The notes: generated by a model not told the origin, from the letters alone. A stretch of 30,465 nt of DNA from Phenylobacterium sp. CCH9-H3 (GCF_001557235.1 NZ_LSJI01000260.1:1-30465), one strand, 5' to 3'; shown: positions 16,626 through 25,159, counted from the stretch's first letter. Program-made: numbers and translations.

Positions 16626-18071
16626 TCAGGCGCCCAGCGCCGCCGCCAGCCGCGCCACGCCGGCGTCCATCGCCCTGGCCGGGAAGCCGGTGAAGCCGAG
16701 GAGCAGGCCGTGGCGCGGGGGCGCGGCGTGGTGCAGCGGACTGATGGCCCGGGTCAGCACCCCCCGGGCCGCCGCCTGGGCCTCCGCGTCCAGGTCCGAG
16801 CGACCGTCCTTCAGGTAGGCGATCAGGTGCATGCCCTGGTCCGGCACGTCCGGCTCGAGGATGTCTCCCATCCGCCTGGCGAGCGCCTCGGCCAGCGCAT
16901 CCCGCTGGGCCTTGTAGGCCAGCCGTCGGCGGCGGATGTGGGCGGCGAACTGGCCGCTCTCCATGAAGTCCAGCGTGACCGCCTGGGTCAGGCTGGGGGG
17001 CTGACGATCGGCCAGACGGCGCAGCGCCGACAGCGGCTCCACCAGCGCCCGGGGCGCCACCAGGTAGCCCAGCCGCAGGCCTGGGAAGAGCGACTTGTTC
17101 AGCGTGCCCACATAGATCACCCGCTCGCCGCCATCGAGGCCCTGCAGCGACGCCAGGGGCGCGCCGGCGTAGCGGAACTCCGAGGCATAGTCGTCCTCCA
17201 CGATCCAGGCGCCCGCGGCCCGCGCCCAGGCGATCAGTTCCAGCCGCCGCCCCATCGACATGGCCACGCCTAGCGGGAACTGGTGCGAGGGCGTCACGAA
17301 GGCCGCGCGCGCGTCCGCCGCCGCCGCGATCCCCGCCTGGACGACCATCCCCGAACGGTCCACCGGCACGGGCACGCCCTGGGCGCCGCCGGAGGTGAGG
17401 GCGTGCCAGGTCTGCGGATAGCCAGGATCCTCGAGCCAGACCTTGTCGCCTGGCTTCAGCAGCAGGCGCGAGGCCAGGTCGACCGCGTGCTGCGCGCCGG
17501 AGGTGACGATCACCTGCTCCGGCTCGCACACCACGCCGCGGGCGGCGCGCAGATAGTCCGCCACCGCCGCGCGCAGCCGCGGATCGCCGGCCGGCTCGGA
17601 ATAACCGAAGTGATCCGGGCCCAGGGTTCGCAGCGCCCGTCGGGTCGACGCCGCCCAGGCGTCCAGCGCGCGGGCGTCCATCAGGGTCCGACCATTCGAG
17701 AAGGTCAGCGGCTCGGTGGAGCGCGGCGCGGGAAACCCCGCCACGTCCGGAATGCGCGCGGGCAGGACCGGCGCGGCCGCAGCCTGCGGCGACGGCTTCA
17801 GGTCCAGCACGCCCGAGAGATCCTGCGAGACGTAGGTGCCCGAGCCGGTCCGCCCCTCTGCGTAGCCCTCGGCCAGGAGCTGGTCGTAGGCCGCCACCAC
17901 CGACGCCCGGGCGACCCCCAGCCGCGAAGCCAGGTCGCGGCTGGACGGCAACCGTCCCCCAGGCCGGAGCGCTCCGGCGTGAATGGCGCCCCGCACCTGG
18001 TCGTAGACCTGCCGGATCACCGGGCGCCCCGCCTCCGGCGCGGCCCAGGGATAGACGTCGGCCCAGCTCAT
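16626..18071 (-). CDS. MocR/PdxR-type regulator (GntR HTH plus aminotransferase domain)
   Basis: 481 residues. The N-terminal GntR winged helix (about 15-82) includes RPGGRLPSSRDLASRLGVARASVVAAYDQL and GSGTYV. A linker (about 85-120) leads to a fold-type I aminotransferase domain (about 125-480). The PLP lysine is Lys326 in VGTLNKSLFPGLRLGY, with EDDY (292-295) supplying the pyridine-nitrogen Asp and Tyr. Such proteins sense PLP or amino-acid adducts and control vitamin B6, taurine or GABA genes. It is divergent from a small membrane protein and a PNPOx-like flavoprotein, which are its likely targets. Confidence 0.93.
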   Translation of the reverse strand: MSWADVYPWAAPEAGRPVIRQVYDQVRGAIHAGALRPGGRLPSSRDLASRLGVARASVVAAYDQLLAEGYAEGRTGSGTYVSQDLSGVLDLKPSPQAAAAPVLPARIPDVAGFPAPRSTEPLTFSNGRTLMDARALDAWAASTRRALRTLGPDHFGYSEPAGDPRLRAAVADYLRAARGVVCEPEQVIVTSGAQHAVDLASRLLLKPGDKVWLEDPGYPQTWHALTSGGAQGVPVPVDRSGMVVQAGIAAAADARAAFVTPSHQFPLGVAMSMGRRLELIAWARAAGAWIVEDDYASEFRYAGAPLASLQGLDGGERVIYVGTLNKSLFPGLRLGYLVAPRALVEPLSALRRLADRQPPSLTQAVTLDFMESGQFAAHIRRRRLAYKAQRDALAEALARRMGDILEPDVPDQGMHLIAYLKDGRSDLDAEAQAAARGVLTRAISPLHHAAPPRHGLLLGFTGFPARAMDAGVARLAAALGA

Positions 18072-18082
18072 CGCGCCTCCGA

Positions 18083-18127
18083 GTGGTCTGTCCAGATCGT
18101 TGGAAGTGGACCTATTCAGCAGACCAC
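18083..18127. promoter_or_regulatory. Candidate MocR operator with nested inverted and direct repeats
   Basis: GTGGTCTG (18083-18090) and CAGACCAC (18120-18127) are perfect 8-bp inverted arms. Between them GTCCA (18090-18094) and TGGAC (18107-18111) form a second, nested inverted pair. Read as direct repeats, AGTGGTC and AGTGGAC recur 24 bp apart. MocR regulators typically bind such composite repeats in divergent promoters, and this one lies between the MocR start (18071) and the gene at 18164. Confidence 0.65.
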
Positions 18128-18163
18128 ATACAGCTTAGCCCGCCAATCCGAAAGGAGGCGGCC

Positions 18164-18370
18164 ATGCCGATGAGCCACGACAATCCGACCCTCGACGCGT
18201 TACGCCGCCTGGCCGTCACCACCTTGGCCTATGCCTTGGGCGTGGGCCTCGTGGCCGTGGCTCTGCCTCACCTTCTCACGCCGATGCCCGTGGCGGCGCT
18301 TCTCCCCGAGCCGCTCCCGGTGGTGGCGCGGGTTCCCGTGGCCCCCCCACCCACGGAGCCCGCGCCATGA
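18164..18370 (+). CDS. Small single-pass membrane protein, Pro-rich tail
   Basis: 68 residues from the ATG at 18164, which has AAAGGAGG five bases upstream. An N-terminal hydrophilic stretch (PMSHDNPTLDALRRL) is followed by one hydrophobic helix (about residues 17-38) and a tail rich in Pro, Ala and Val ending in APPPTEPAP. No family is recognised. Its stop overlaps the next start by 4 bp (ATGA), so it is coupled to the PNPOx-like gene. The strong ribosome-binding site and operator upstream support a real, regulated gene. Confidence 0.65.
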   Translation: MPMSHDNPTLDALRRLAVTTLAYALGVGLVAVALPHLLTPMPVAALLPEPLPVVARVPVAPPPTEPAP

Positions 18371-19092
18371 GCCCGCCCGACGGATCCTTCACGCCCACGC
18401 CGCGCTCGCAGGTTCGCCGGCGGCCCCAGCGCGGCCACTACGACGAGGCCGCGGTCTATGGCGTGCTCGACGCCGGGATCATGGCGCACGTGGGCTACGT
18501 CATAGACGGCCAGCCGTTCGTGACCCCGACCGCCTATTGGCGCGAAGGCCGCAAGCTCTACTGGCACGGCGCCGCAGCGAGCCGGATGCTGGCGACCGTG
18601 TCCGAAGGGACGCCGGTCTGCGTGACCGTCAGCTTCCTGGACGGCTTCGTGGTTGGCCGCTCGGGTATCACCCACTCGCTGAACTACCGGTCGGTGATGG
18701 CCTTCGGCCGGGCCCGGCTGATCAGCGACCTCGCGGAGGTCCGGGCGGCGATGGACGCCTTCATCGACCGCCTCTACGCGGGCCGGCCGCTGAAGCTGCG
18801 CCCCACGACGGACGACGAGCTACGCCGTATCGCCCTCGTGGAGATGGAGATCGAGGAGGCCTCGGCGAAGATCAAGGACACCGGCGTCACCGACCTGCCT
18901 GCCGACGACGCGTGGGCGGCCTGGTGCGGCGTGTTTCCGGTGGAAACGCGGATCGGCGCGCCGTTGCCCGAGCCCGGCATGGGCAGCGGCGGTCCGCCGA
19001 CCACGGACCTTGCGCCGTACGCCGAGGGGATCCGCCTGGACTCGGCGCTCACGGCCGCGGCCCAGGCCTATGGCTTGCCGGTCTCGACGTAA
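18367..19092 (+). CDS. Pyridoxamine 5'-phosphate oxidase-like FMN-binding protein
   Basis: 241 residues. The N-terminal part contains RGHYDEAAVYGVLDAGIMAHVGYVIDGQPFVTPTAYW and KLYWHGAAASRML, the split-barrel core of the Pyridox_ox_2 / PNPOx-like flavin-binding family, with CVTVSFLDGFVV as a further strand. The C-terminal part (about 160-241) carries KIKDTGVTD and AAWCGVFPVETRIGAP, also typical of this group. Family members bind FMN, F420 or haem, and the exact reaction is not known. Divergence from a MocR regulator suggests a link to vitamin B6 or amino-acid metabolism. Its 3' end overlaps the opposing SRPBCC gene by 25 bp. Confidence 0.85.
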   Translation: MSPPDGSFTPTPRSQVRRRPQRGHYDEAAVYGVLDAGIMAHVGYVIDGQPFVTPTAYWREGRKLYWHGAAASRMLATVSEGTPVCVTVSFLDGFVVGRSGITHSLNYRSVMAFGRARLISDLAEVRAAMDAFIDRLYAGRPLKLRPTTDDELRRIALVEMEIEEASAKIKDTGVTDLPADDAWAAWCGVFPVETRIGAPLPEPGMGSGGPPTTDLAPYAEGIRLDSALTAAAQAYGLPVST

Positions 19093-19595
19093 CGCTTTAG
19101 CCGCGCCCAGCCGCCGGCCAGGACGCCGTCGACCTGGGGCGCCGCCTTGAGGATGAAGTCGCGCGCGCCGCCCACGTTGTAGGTGATCGTCAGCTCCGTC
19201 CCGCCGTCCTTTGGCTTCATCCGGAAAAAGAGGGCGCCGTTGACGCCCTCGTCCTGCAGCGGGCCTAAGGCCGCGTCCGCCCGGATCATCCCCTGCTCCG
19301 GCCAGGCCAGCACGACCACGCCGTGCCGGACGCTGCCGCCGCCGGGGATGGTCTCGCACCAGCAGGCGTTGGCCTGCAGCGGCAGGGTGATGTTCTCCGC
19401 CTTGCCGGAATAGCTGTGCTCGCCATCCCACCAGCGCCCGATCTCGCCGATGGCCTGGTAGACGCGCGCCGGCGGGGCCTCGATCTGCACCACGCTCTTC
19501 AGGCGGAACCCCTGGGGTCCGGTCTCGACCACCTCGGCGCGCGCCGCGCCGGTGAACGCCAGGGCGGCCAGCGCCGCCAGAACCATCGATCGCAT
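19068..19595 (-). CDS. Secreted SRPBCC (START-like) domain protein
   Basis: 175 residues with an N-terminal signal peptide ending in GAARA (about residue 20). The mature part has the SRPBCC helix-grip pattern: VQIEAPPARVYQAIGEIGRWWDGEHSYSG at the start, strands with TELTITYNVGG, and a long C-terminal helix VLAGGWARLKRYVETG. This fold binds hydrophobic ligands. No ligand can be assigned. It lies just downstream of murI on the same strand (21 bp) and may be transcribed with it. Its 3' end overlaps the PNPOx-like gene. Confidence 0.85.
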   Translation of the reverse strand: MRSMVLAALAALAFTGAARAEVVETGPQGFRLKSVVQIEAPPARVYQAIGEIGRWWDGEHSYSGKAENITLPLQANACWCETIPGGGSVRHGVVVLAWPEQGMIRADAALGPLQDEGVNGALFFRMKPKDGGTELTITYNVGGARDFILKAAPQVDGVLAGGWARLKRYVETGKP

Positions 19596-19616
19596 CGTTT
19601 CGCCCCCAGGCCTGCC

Positions 19617-20468
19617 TCAGGCCGGCTCGAAGCTTAGCGGCCCTCCCCAGAATGTCTCAACCAGGCTGTTCTGGGCGCCGGGCTCACCGGTGGTCAGGAA
19701 GCGACGAACGGCGTCCGCGCCCGGCCGGAACTCGGGATGGCGGGCGAAGTAGCGCTCGAGGGCGTCGGCCGTGGCGTCCGGCTGGCGGATCAGTGGCGTT
19801 CCGGGCGGCAGGGCGGCCTGGAACAGGTCGGCCACGATCTCATAGTGCGTGCAGCCCAGGATCGCCCGGTCGGGATTGCGGCCAATCCGGGTGGCCAGCG
19901 CCTTCACATGGCCCTGGATGGTGGCGGCGAGTTCGTCCCGGGGCGCATTGGCCTCGATCATCCGCGCCAGCTCGGGGCAGGGCTCGGAGAAGACCGCGAC
20001 GTCCTGCCGGCGTTTGTCGATCTCGATCTCGTACACCCGGCTCCTCGTGGTGGCCGGCGTGGAGAAGACGCCGAGGATCTCCAGCTTCTCGGCCTTCTCC
20101 TCGCGCCATTGGGCCTCGTGCTCCCACGGCAGGCCGGTGGCCGCCTCGATGGTCGGCACCACGATGCCCAGGACGTTGACCGGCCGGCAGAGATCGCGGC
20201 GATAGCCAGGCAGCCACGTCTGCTGCAGGCGGCGCAGCGCCACGCTGGCGGCGGTGTTGCAGGCCAGGACCACCAGGTCGCAGCCTTCCTCGAACAGGCG
20301 GACGCAGCCGGCCTTGGTCAGCTCGACGATCTCCTCGCCGGGCCGTCCGCCGTAGGGCGCATTGGCCTGGTCGGCCAGGTAGATGAAGTCCGCCTCGGGG
20401 AACCGCTCCACCAGCCGGTGATGGACGGTCAGGCCGCCGACCCCGGAATCGAACACGCCGATGCTCAT
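19617..20468 (-). CDS. murI: Glutamate racemase
   Basis: 283-residue cofactor-independent racemase making D-glutamate for peptidoglycan. The catalytic cysteines are Cys70 in ACNTAAS and Cys206 in GCTHYE. Asp7 and Ser8 in FDSGVGGLTV form the substrate-binding N-terminus, and PYGGRP follows at 39-43. An insertion of about 25 residues, LPWEHEAQWREEKAEKLE (113-130), is longer than in many homologues. The start is the ATG at 20468. Confidence 0.96.
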   Translation of the reverse strand: MSIGVFDSGVGGLTVHHRLVERFPEADFIYLADQANAPYGGRPGEEIVELTKAGCVRLFEEGCDLVVLACNTAASVALRRLQQTWLPGYRRDLCRPVNVLGIVVPTIEAATGLPWEHEAQWREEKAEKLEILGVFSTPATTRSRVYEIEIDKRRQDVAVFSEPCPELARMIEANAPRDELAATIQGHVKALATRIGRNPDRAILGCTHYEIVADLFQAALPPGTPLIRQPDATADALERYFARHPEFRPGADAVRRFLTTGEPGAQNSLVETFWGGPLSFEPA

Positions 20469-20604
20469 GATCCGGTGTTAGCGGGCGTCGGCGAGGGTGT
20501 CACCGACGGCGTGACGAGCGGCGCCGGACCATGACACCTTCCGGCTCAGAACTGCACGGTCGGCCCGGAGTGTGGCGGACCCATTGGGCCCGGAGCGAAC
20601 GTCC

Positions 20605-21996
20605 ATGCCGCCGATCGACGCCATCCTGCTTGCGGGCCTGATCGCCGCGGGGGCCTGGCGGCTGGCCGCGCCGGGACGGGGCCGGCAGGCGCGGGCCGTC
20701 GTCTGCGTCGGCCTGGTCCTGCTGGCCGGGGCGCAGTACGCCCTGAACGGCTTCACCTGGCAGTTCGTCACCGGCTACCTGTTGCTTGCCGCCACCGCCC
20801 TGCCTGTCCACCGCGCCGGAGCCGCGGCGCGTTGGGCGGGCGCCGTGGGGCTGGCGGTCCTGATCCTGGCCGCCCTCGCGCCGTGGGCGCTGCTGCCGGC
20901 CCCCGTCCTGCCGCAGCCACGGGGCCCGCACCCCGTCGGCGAGCAGGTCTTCCGGTGGGTGGACGCCAGCCGCGAGGAGACGGCGACGCCGGACCCGGCC
21001 GACCGCCGGAACGTCGTGGTCCAGGCCTGGTACCCCGCGACCCCAGACCGCGCCGCCCGGTCGCCGCGCGGCCAGACTCCGTATTTGGACGGCCTGGGCC
21101 GGCTGCCCGGTCCCATTATGGCCTTTCCCACGTTCGTGTTCCGCCGGTTCGGGGAGGCCGACACCCACGCCACGCCGCGCGCGTCTGTCTCCAACGCCCG
21201 CCGGACATGGCCGGTGGTGATCTTCTCGCCGGGCTACGGGGCGCCGCGCGCCTTCTACACGGGCCTCGCCGCTGACCTGGCCAGCCGGGGCTACGTGGTC
21301 CTGACGGTCGACCATCCCTACGAGGCCGCGGTCACCCAGCTCGCCGACGGCCGCGCGGTGGGGCCGGCCCAGTACTACGGCCGTGGGGACACCGAACGCA
21401 TCGCCTACATGGAGCGCCAGATCCCGATCCGCGCCGCCGACCTGCGCTTCGTGCTCGACCAGTTGGCCCGCCCGGGGGCGATCGGCCCGCAGCTCGCCGG
21501 ACGGCTGGACACCGACCGCGTGGCCGCCATCGGCCATTCGTTCGGCGGCGCCACCGCCGTCCTGGCCGCGAGCGAGGATCCCCGGATCAGGGCGGTCGCC
21601 GACATTGACGGCATGCTCTACGGCCCGGTCCGGGGGGAGGCCCTGAAGGGGCCCCTGCTGCTGCTCGAAAGCGATCATGACGGAACAGGCTTTCGCGCCC
21701 GCTACGTCGCGGCCACCGAGGCCGTCCTGTCGCGGGTCCCGGCCGGCGGCTGGCGCTACGCCATCGGCGGCGCGAACCATTTCAGCTTCACCGACGCGGA
21801 CTATTTCTTCAGCCTGCCTGGGCGCTGGGCGGTGGCCCAGGTCATGGGCGGCGAGCGGGGCGCCGCCGCGACCCAGCAAGTGGCGGCGGACATGCTGGAC
21901 GCCTTCCTGCAGGGGCCGCTCAGGGGAGAAGCGGGCAATGTGGCGCAGGCCGCGGCGCGCTACGACGGCGTCAGGGGCGGTCCGAGCCGCCGTTGA
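20605..21996 (+). CDS. Membrane-anchored alpha/beta hydrolase, PAF-acetylhydrolase-like
   Basis: 463 residues. The first ~98 form about four hydrophobic helices. The rest is an alpha/beta hydrolase resembling the platelet-activating-factor acetylhydrolase group: VVVQAWYPA and WPVVIFSPGYG lead into the nucleophile elbow GHSFGG with Ser312. Asp335 (VADIDGM) and His392 (GGANHFSF) are well placed to complete the triad; these two are inferred. The substrate is unknown but is likely a short-chain ester or phospholipid at the membrane. The start is the ATG at 20605, with GGAG nine bases upstream. It is convergent with ogt. Confidence 0.8.
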   Translation: MPPIDAILLAGLIAAGAWRLAAPGRGRQARAVVCVGLVLLAGAQYALNGFTWQFVTGYLLLAATALPVHRAGAAARWAGAVGLAVLILAALAPWALLPAPVLPQPRGPHPVGEQVFRWVDASREETATPDPADRRNVVVQAWYPATPDRAARSPRGQTPYLDGLGRLPGPIMAFPTFVFRRFGEADTHATPRASVSNARRTWPVVIFSPGYGAPRAFYTGLAADLASRGYVVLTVDHPYEAAVTQLADGRAVGPAQYYGRGDTERIAYMERQIPIRAADLRFVLDQLARPGAIGPQLAGRLDTDRVAAIGHSFGGATAVLAASEDPRIRAVADIDGMLYGPVRGEALKGPLLLLESDHDGTGFRARYVAATEAVLSRVPAGGWRYAIGGANHFSFTDADYFFSLPGRWAVAQVMGGERGAAATQQVAADMLDAFLQGPLRGEAGNVAQAAARYDGVRGGPSRR

Positions 21997-22021
21997 ACCC
22001 GTTCGCCCCGCGCGGCAGGGC

Positions 22022-22558
22022 TCAAGCGAAAAGGTCCGCCTGCGCCGCCGCCTTGGCGCCCTCGATGCCCAGCAGCTTCAGCTTCGTGTTCACGCCGCCC
22101 CGCGCCGAGAATCCGCCCGGCTTGCCGCCCGCCGCCGTCACGCGGTGGCATGGGACGACGATCGGCCAGGGGTTCTTGCCGAGCGCCTGGCCGACGTCCC
22201 GCGCCAGCAGCTTGTCGCCCAGCTTCACCGCGATCTCGCCGTAGGTCAGGGTCTCTCCCGGCGGGATCGCCCGGGCGATCTCATAGACCCTGGCGTGGAA
22301 CTCCGGCGTACGCGACAGGTCGATGGGCGCATCCAGGAGGTCGGGCTTCTCCCCGCGCATCAGCGCGCGGATGTCCTCGACCGTCTTGTCGAGCTCGGGC
22401 GGGACGGAGGCCTCGATAGCCTCGGGAAACCGTCGCAGGAACGACGCCCGGGCCGTTTCGGGGTTCCGTTCGGGCAGATGGACGCCGACCAGGCCCTGAT
22501 CGCCCCAGGCGATGCCGGCGTGGCCGATGGCGGTCTCGAAGATGGCGTATCGCGTCAT
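22022..22558 (-). CDS. ogt: Methylated-DNA--protein-cysteine methyltransferase
   Basis: 178-residue suicide repair protein that removes O6-methyl groups from guanine. The acceptor is Cys137 in PCHRV, preceded by the helix-turn-helix TLTYGEIAVKLGDKLLARDVGQALGKNP with its Arg finger (Arg120). The downstream GGFSARGGVNTKLKLL block is typical. The ATG at 22558 (MTRYAIFETAIG) is preferred; a longer frame to 22645 would overlap the start of the divergent gene. The N-terminal domain lacks the Ada transcription-activator part. Confidence 0.94.
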   Translation of the reverse strand: MTRYAIFETAIGHAGIAWGDQGLVGVHLPERNPETARASFLRRFPEAIEASVPPELDKTVEDIRALMRGEKPDLLDAPIDLSRTPEFHARVYEIARAIPPGETLTYGEIAVKLGDKLLARDVGQALGKNPWPIVVPCHRVTAAGGKPGGFSARGGVNTKLKLLGIEGAKAAAQADLFA

Positions 22559-22643
22559 GAGGGGAAGATAGTCGCGTTCGCCGATAACCGCTGGCGGCTT
22601 TCGGACATGGATCGCATACATCCGCCTCGGATCGGAGATCGCC

Positions 22644-22898
22644 ATGCCCCGCCTGTCCTACGTCAACGAACGCGCCGACGAGGCGCTGGTGGTCATCGAG
22701 CCCTGGTCGCAGGCCGCACGGGTCGCCCCGGGCGGCCGCATCGACATCACCTTCGACGCCTCGACCCTGGGCGCCGGCGAAATCCGGGTGAGCCACCGCG
22801 CCGACAACGAGATCCTCATCACCCTGGACATCGCCCTGGTCTCGATCTCGGGCGAGCGCGTCACGAACCTCGGGGCGCGGGAAGACCCCGTTCCTTGA
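22644..22898 (+). CDS. Small hypothetical protein, beta-rich
   Basis: 84 residues from the ATG at 22644, with CGGAG about 8 nt upstream. I do not recognise a family. The sequence alternates hydrophobic and polar residues in strand-like stretches: EALVVIEPWSQAARVAPGG, RIDITFDA, GEIRVSHRADNEILITLDIALVSISG. There is no signal peptide or membrane helix, so it is probably a small cytoplasmic beta-rich protein. It is divergent from ogt (85 bp between starts), and its stop overlaps a candidate promoter for ffh. Confidence 0.6.
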   Translation: MPRLSYVNERADEALVVIEPWSQAARVAPGGRIDITFDASTLGAGEIRVSHRADNEILITLDIALVSISGERVTNLGAREDPVP

Positions 22899-22924
22899 CC
22901 TTTTGCCCTCTTTGAGCGCATAAG
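22895..22924 (+). promoter_or_regulatory. Candidate sigma-70-type promoter of ffh-rpsP-rimM
   Basis: TTGACC at 22895-22900 is followed 17 bases later by GCATAA (22918-22923; or 18 bases to CATAAG). Transcription would begin near 22931, leaving a leader of about 130 bases before ffh. The leader contains an inverted repeat, CCCCCGT (23006-23012) and ACGGGGG (23027-23033). The promoter partly overlaps the stop codon of the gene upstream. Confidence 0.45.
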
Positions 22925-23063
22925 CGCGCCCTTCCGGCGCCAACCTTGGTCAGCGCCCTCCACCGCTACGACCCCGACCACCATATCGGACGAGAGCGGC
23001 GAGGCCCCCCGTCGACGCAATCGTCCACGGGGGTCGACTGCGTTTGGGGCTTAAGGAGCTTAG

Positions 23064-24578
23064 ATGTTCGACGCGCTGACAGATCGGCTGACAGGAGTCT
23101 TCGACCGGCTTTCCGGCCGCGGCGTGCTGTCCGAAAAGGACATCGACGAGGCGATGCGCGAGGTGCGCGTGGCCCTGCTCGAGGCCGACGTCGCCCTGCC
23201 CGTCGTCCGGGACTTCATCGCCAAGGCCAAGGAACGCGCCACTGGCGAGGCGGTGATCCGCTCGGTCCGCCCCGCCGACCAGGTGGTCAAGATCACCTAC
23301 GACGGCTTGGTCGAAATGCTGGGCGGCGAGGGCGAGCCCGAGGGGCTGAACCTCTCGCTGAACCCGCCCACCGTGATCCTGATGGCGGGCCTCCAGGGCT
23401 CGGGCAAGACCACCACCGCCGGCAAGCTGGCCCTGCGCCTCGTCAAGGAGCGCAAGAAGGTCCTGCTGGCCTCGCTGGACACCCGCCGCCCGGCGGCCAT
23501 GGAGCAGCTGGGCATGCTGGCCGAGCAGGCCGGCGCCAACTTCCTGCCGATCGTCGCCGGACAGTCGGCCCCCGACATCGCCCGCCGGGCCATGCAGGCC
23601 GCGAAGCTGCAGGGCTTCGACATCCTGATCCTCGACACCGCCGGCCGCACGACCATCGACGAGGCGATGATGAGCGAGGCGGCCGAGATCGCGAAGATCT
23701 CCAGCCCCTCCGAAACCCTGCTGGTCGCCGACGCCCTGACCGGCCAGGACGCCGTCCGCACCGCCAAGGCCTTCCACGAACGCCTGCCGCTCACCGGCCT
23801 GGTGCTGACGAGGGCCGACGGCGACGGCCGCGGGGGCGCCGCGCTCTCGATGCGCGCCGTCACCGGCCTGCCGATCAAGTTCCTCGGCGTCTCGGAAAAG
23901 ATCGACGGCCTGGACGCCTTCGACGCCGCCCGCGTGGCCGGACGGATCCTGGGCCGCGGCGACGTGGTCGCCCTGGTCGAGAAGGCCGCCCAGGAACTGG
24001 ACATGGCCAAGGCGGAGGCCACGGCCAGGAAGCTGGCCAAGGGCCAGTTCGACCTCGACATGATGGCCGACCAGCTCGCCCAGATGAAGCGGATGGGCGG
24101 CATGGAAGGCATGATGGGCCTCCTGCCCGGCGTGCGGAATATGAAGAAGCAGATCGCCGAGAGCGGTCTGACCGACAAGACCTTCGACCGCCAGGTGGCG
24201 ATCATCTCGTCGATGACCAAGCAGGAGCGGAAGAAGCCCGACATCCTGGCCGCCTCGCGCAAGCGCCGGATCGCCGCCGGCGCCGGCGTCGACGTGGCCG
24301 AGGTGAACCGCCTGCTGAAACAGCACCGCCAGATGGCCGACGCTTTCAAGTCCCTGAGCAAGAACGGCGGCAAGGGCTTCGGCCAGATGGCCAAGATGCT
24401 CGGCGCGGGCGGGATGGACATGGGCAAGCTGGGCCAGATGGCCGCCGGCGGCCAGCAGCCCACGCCCGAACAGCTCGAGGAAATGGCCGCCAAGCTCAAG
24501 AACATACCCGGCGGCATGCCGAAACTTCCCGGCCTCGGCGGCGGCCTGCCGCCGGGCTTCAATCCCTTCAAGAAATAG
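23064..24578 (+). CDS. ffh: Signal recognition particle protein Ffh
   Basis: 504-residue SRP54 GTPase that binds signal sequences and 4.5S RNA and targets ribosomes to FtsY. The N-domain (1-100) is followed by the G-domain: GLQGSGKTT (109-117), DTRRPAAMEQL (139-149), DTAGR (191-195), and TRADGDGRGG in place of the more common TKLDGDARGG. The Met-rich M-domain (about 325-500) contains QMKRMGGMEGMMGLLPG and ends in a Gly/Met-rich tail. AAGGAG (23052-23057) precedes the ATG. No 4.5S RNA gene is seen next to it. It heads the ffh-rpsP-rimM operon. Confidence 0.97.
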   Translation: MFDALTDRLTGVFDRLSGRGVLSEKDIDEAMREVRVALLEADVALPVVRDFIAKAKERATGEAVIRSVRPADQVVKITYDGLVEMLGGEGEPEGLNLSLNPPTVILMAGLQGSGKTTTAGKLALRLVKERKKVLLASLDTRRPAAMEQLGMLAEQAGANFLPIVAGQSAPDIARRAMQAAKLQGFDILILDTAGRTTIDEAMMSEAAEIAKISSPSETLLVADALTGQDAVRTAKAFHERLPLTGLVLTRADGDGRGGAALSMRAVTGLPIKFLGVSEKIDGLDAFDAARVAGRILGRGDVVALVEKAAQELDMAKAEATARKLAKGQFDLDMMADQLAQMKRMGGMEGMMGLLPGVRNMKKQIAESGLTDKTFDRQVAIISSMTKQERKKPDILAASRKRRIAAGAGVDVAEVNRLLKQHRQMADAFKSLSKNGGKGFGQMAKMLGAGGMDMGKLGQMAAGGQQPTPEQLEEMAAKLKNIPGGMPKLPGLGGGLPPGFNPFKK

Positions 24579-24602
24579 CTTTCAGACCAAGGACTTACGA
24601 CA

Positions 24603-25148
24603 ATGCTGAAGATCCGTCTCGCCCGTGGCGGCGCCAAGAAGCGCCCCTACTACTCGATCGTCGTCGCCGACAGCCACTCGCCCCGCGACGGCCGCTTCAT
24701 CGAGAAGGTCGGCTCCTACAACCCGCTGCTCAAGAAGGACGATCCGAACCGCGTCGTCCTGAAGGTCGAGCGCATCCAGGAATGGATGGCCAAGGGCGCC
24801 CAGCCGACCGACCGCGTCGCCCGCGAGCTGGGCAAGATCGGCGTGACCAAGTGGGAAGCCGGCAACAACCCGAACAAGGGCAAGCCGGGCAAGAAGGCCA
24901 CCGAGCGCGCCGAGGAGAAGGCCCAGAAGGAAGCCGACCGCGCCGCGGCCGCCGCCGAAGCCGCCGCCAACCCGCCGCCGGTCGAAGAGCCGGTCGCCGA
25001 GGAAGCTCCGGCCGAAGCCGCCGCCGCTCCGGAAGCTGCTGCCGAAGAAGCGCCCGCGGCTGAAGCCGCCGCTGAAGAAGCCCCGGCCGCCGAAGCCCCC
25101 GCCGAAGAGGCTCCGGCCGCTGCGGCCGAAGGCGAAGAGCAGGCCTGA
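24603..25148 (+). CDS. rpsP: 30S ribosomal protein bS16 with long acidic tail
   Basis: 181 residues. The first ~85 are a standard bS16 ([21 protein letters not shown], then [14 protein letters not shown] and [19 protein letters not shown]). A basic linker ([20 protein letters not shown]) leads into about 75 residues of Ala/Glu/Pro low complexity with repeated AEEAPAAEA units. Typical bS16 proteins are 80-110 residues; extended tails of this kind are known in Caulobacter relatives. The tail is probably disordered and solvent-exposed. The gene is 24 bp after ffh and 11 bp before rimM. Confidence 0.96.
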   Translation: MLKIRLARGGAKKRPYYSIVVADSHSPRDGRFIEKVGSYNPLLKKDDPNRVVLKVERIQEWMAKGAQPTDRVARELGKIGVTKWEAGNNPNKGKPGKKATERAEEKAQKEADRAAAAAEAAANPPPVEEPVAEEAPAEAAAAPEAAAEEAPAAEAAAEEAPAAEAPAEEAPAAAAEGEEQA

Positions 25149-25159
25149 GGCGTTTCTGG

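Noticed and set aside
19609..19623. GGCCTG-CCT-CAGGCC hairpin at the end of murI as a terminator
   Set aside because: The stem is only six pairs, overlaps the murI stop and has no T-tract in the murI direction.
22559..22645. N-terminal extension of Ogt up to 22645
   Set aside because: It would overlap the start of the divergent gene at 22644, and the conserved sequence begins at MTRYAIFETA.
22899..23063. Possible 4.5S RNA gene next to ffh
   Set aside because: I looked for the conserved GGAAGCAG-like core of SRP RNA and did not find it; only a short hairpin is present.
22946..25063. 705-codon plus-strand frame over ffh and rpsP
   Set aside because: It is out of frame with Ffh and bS16, both identified by motif, and its sequence is Arg/Gly/Pro-rich low complexity.
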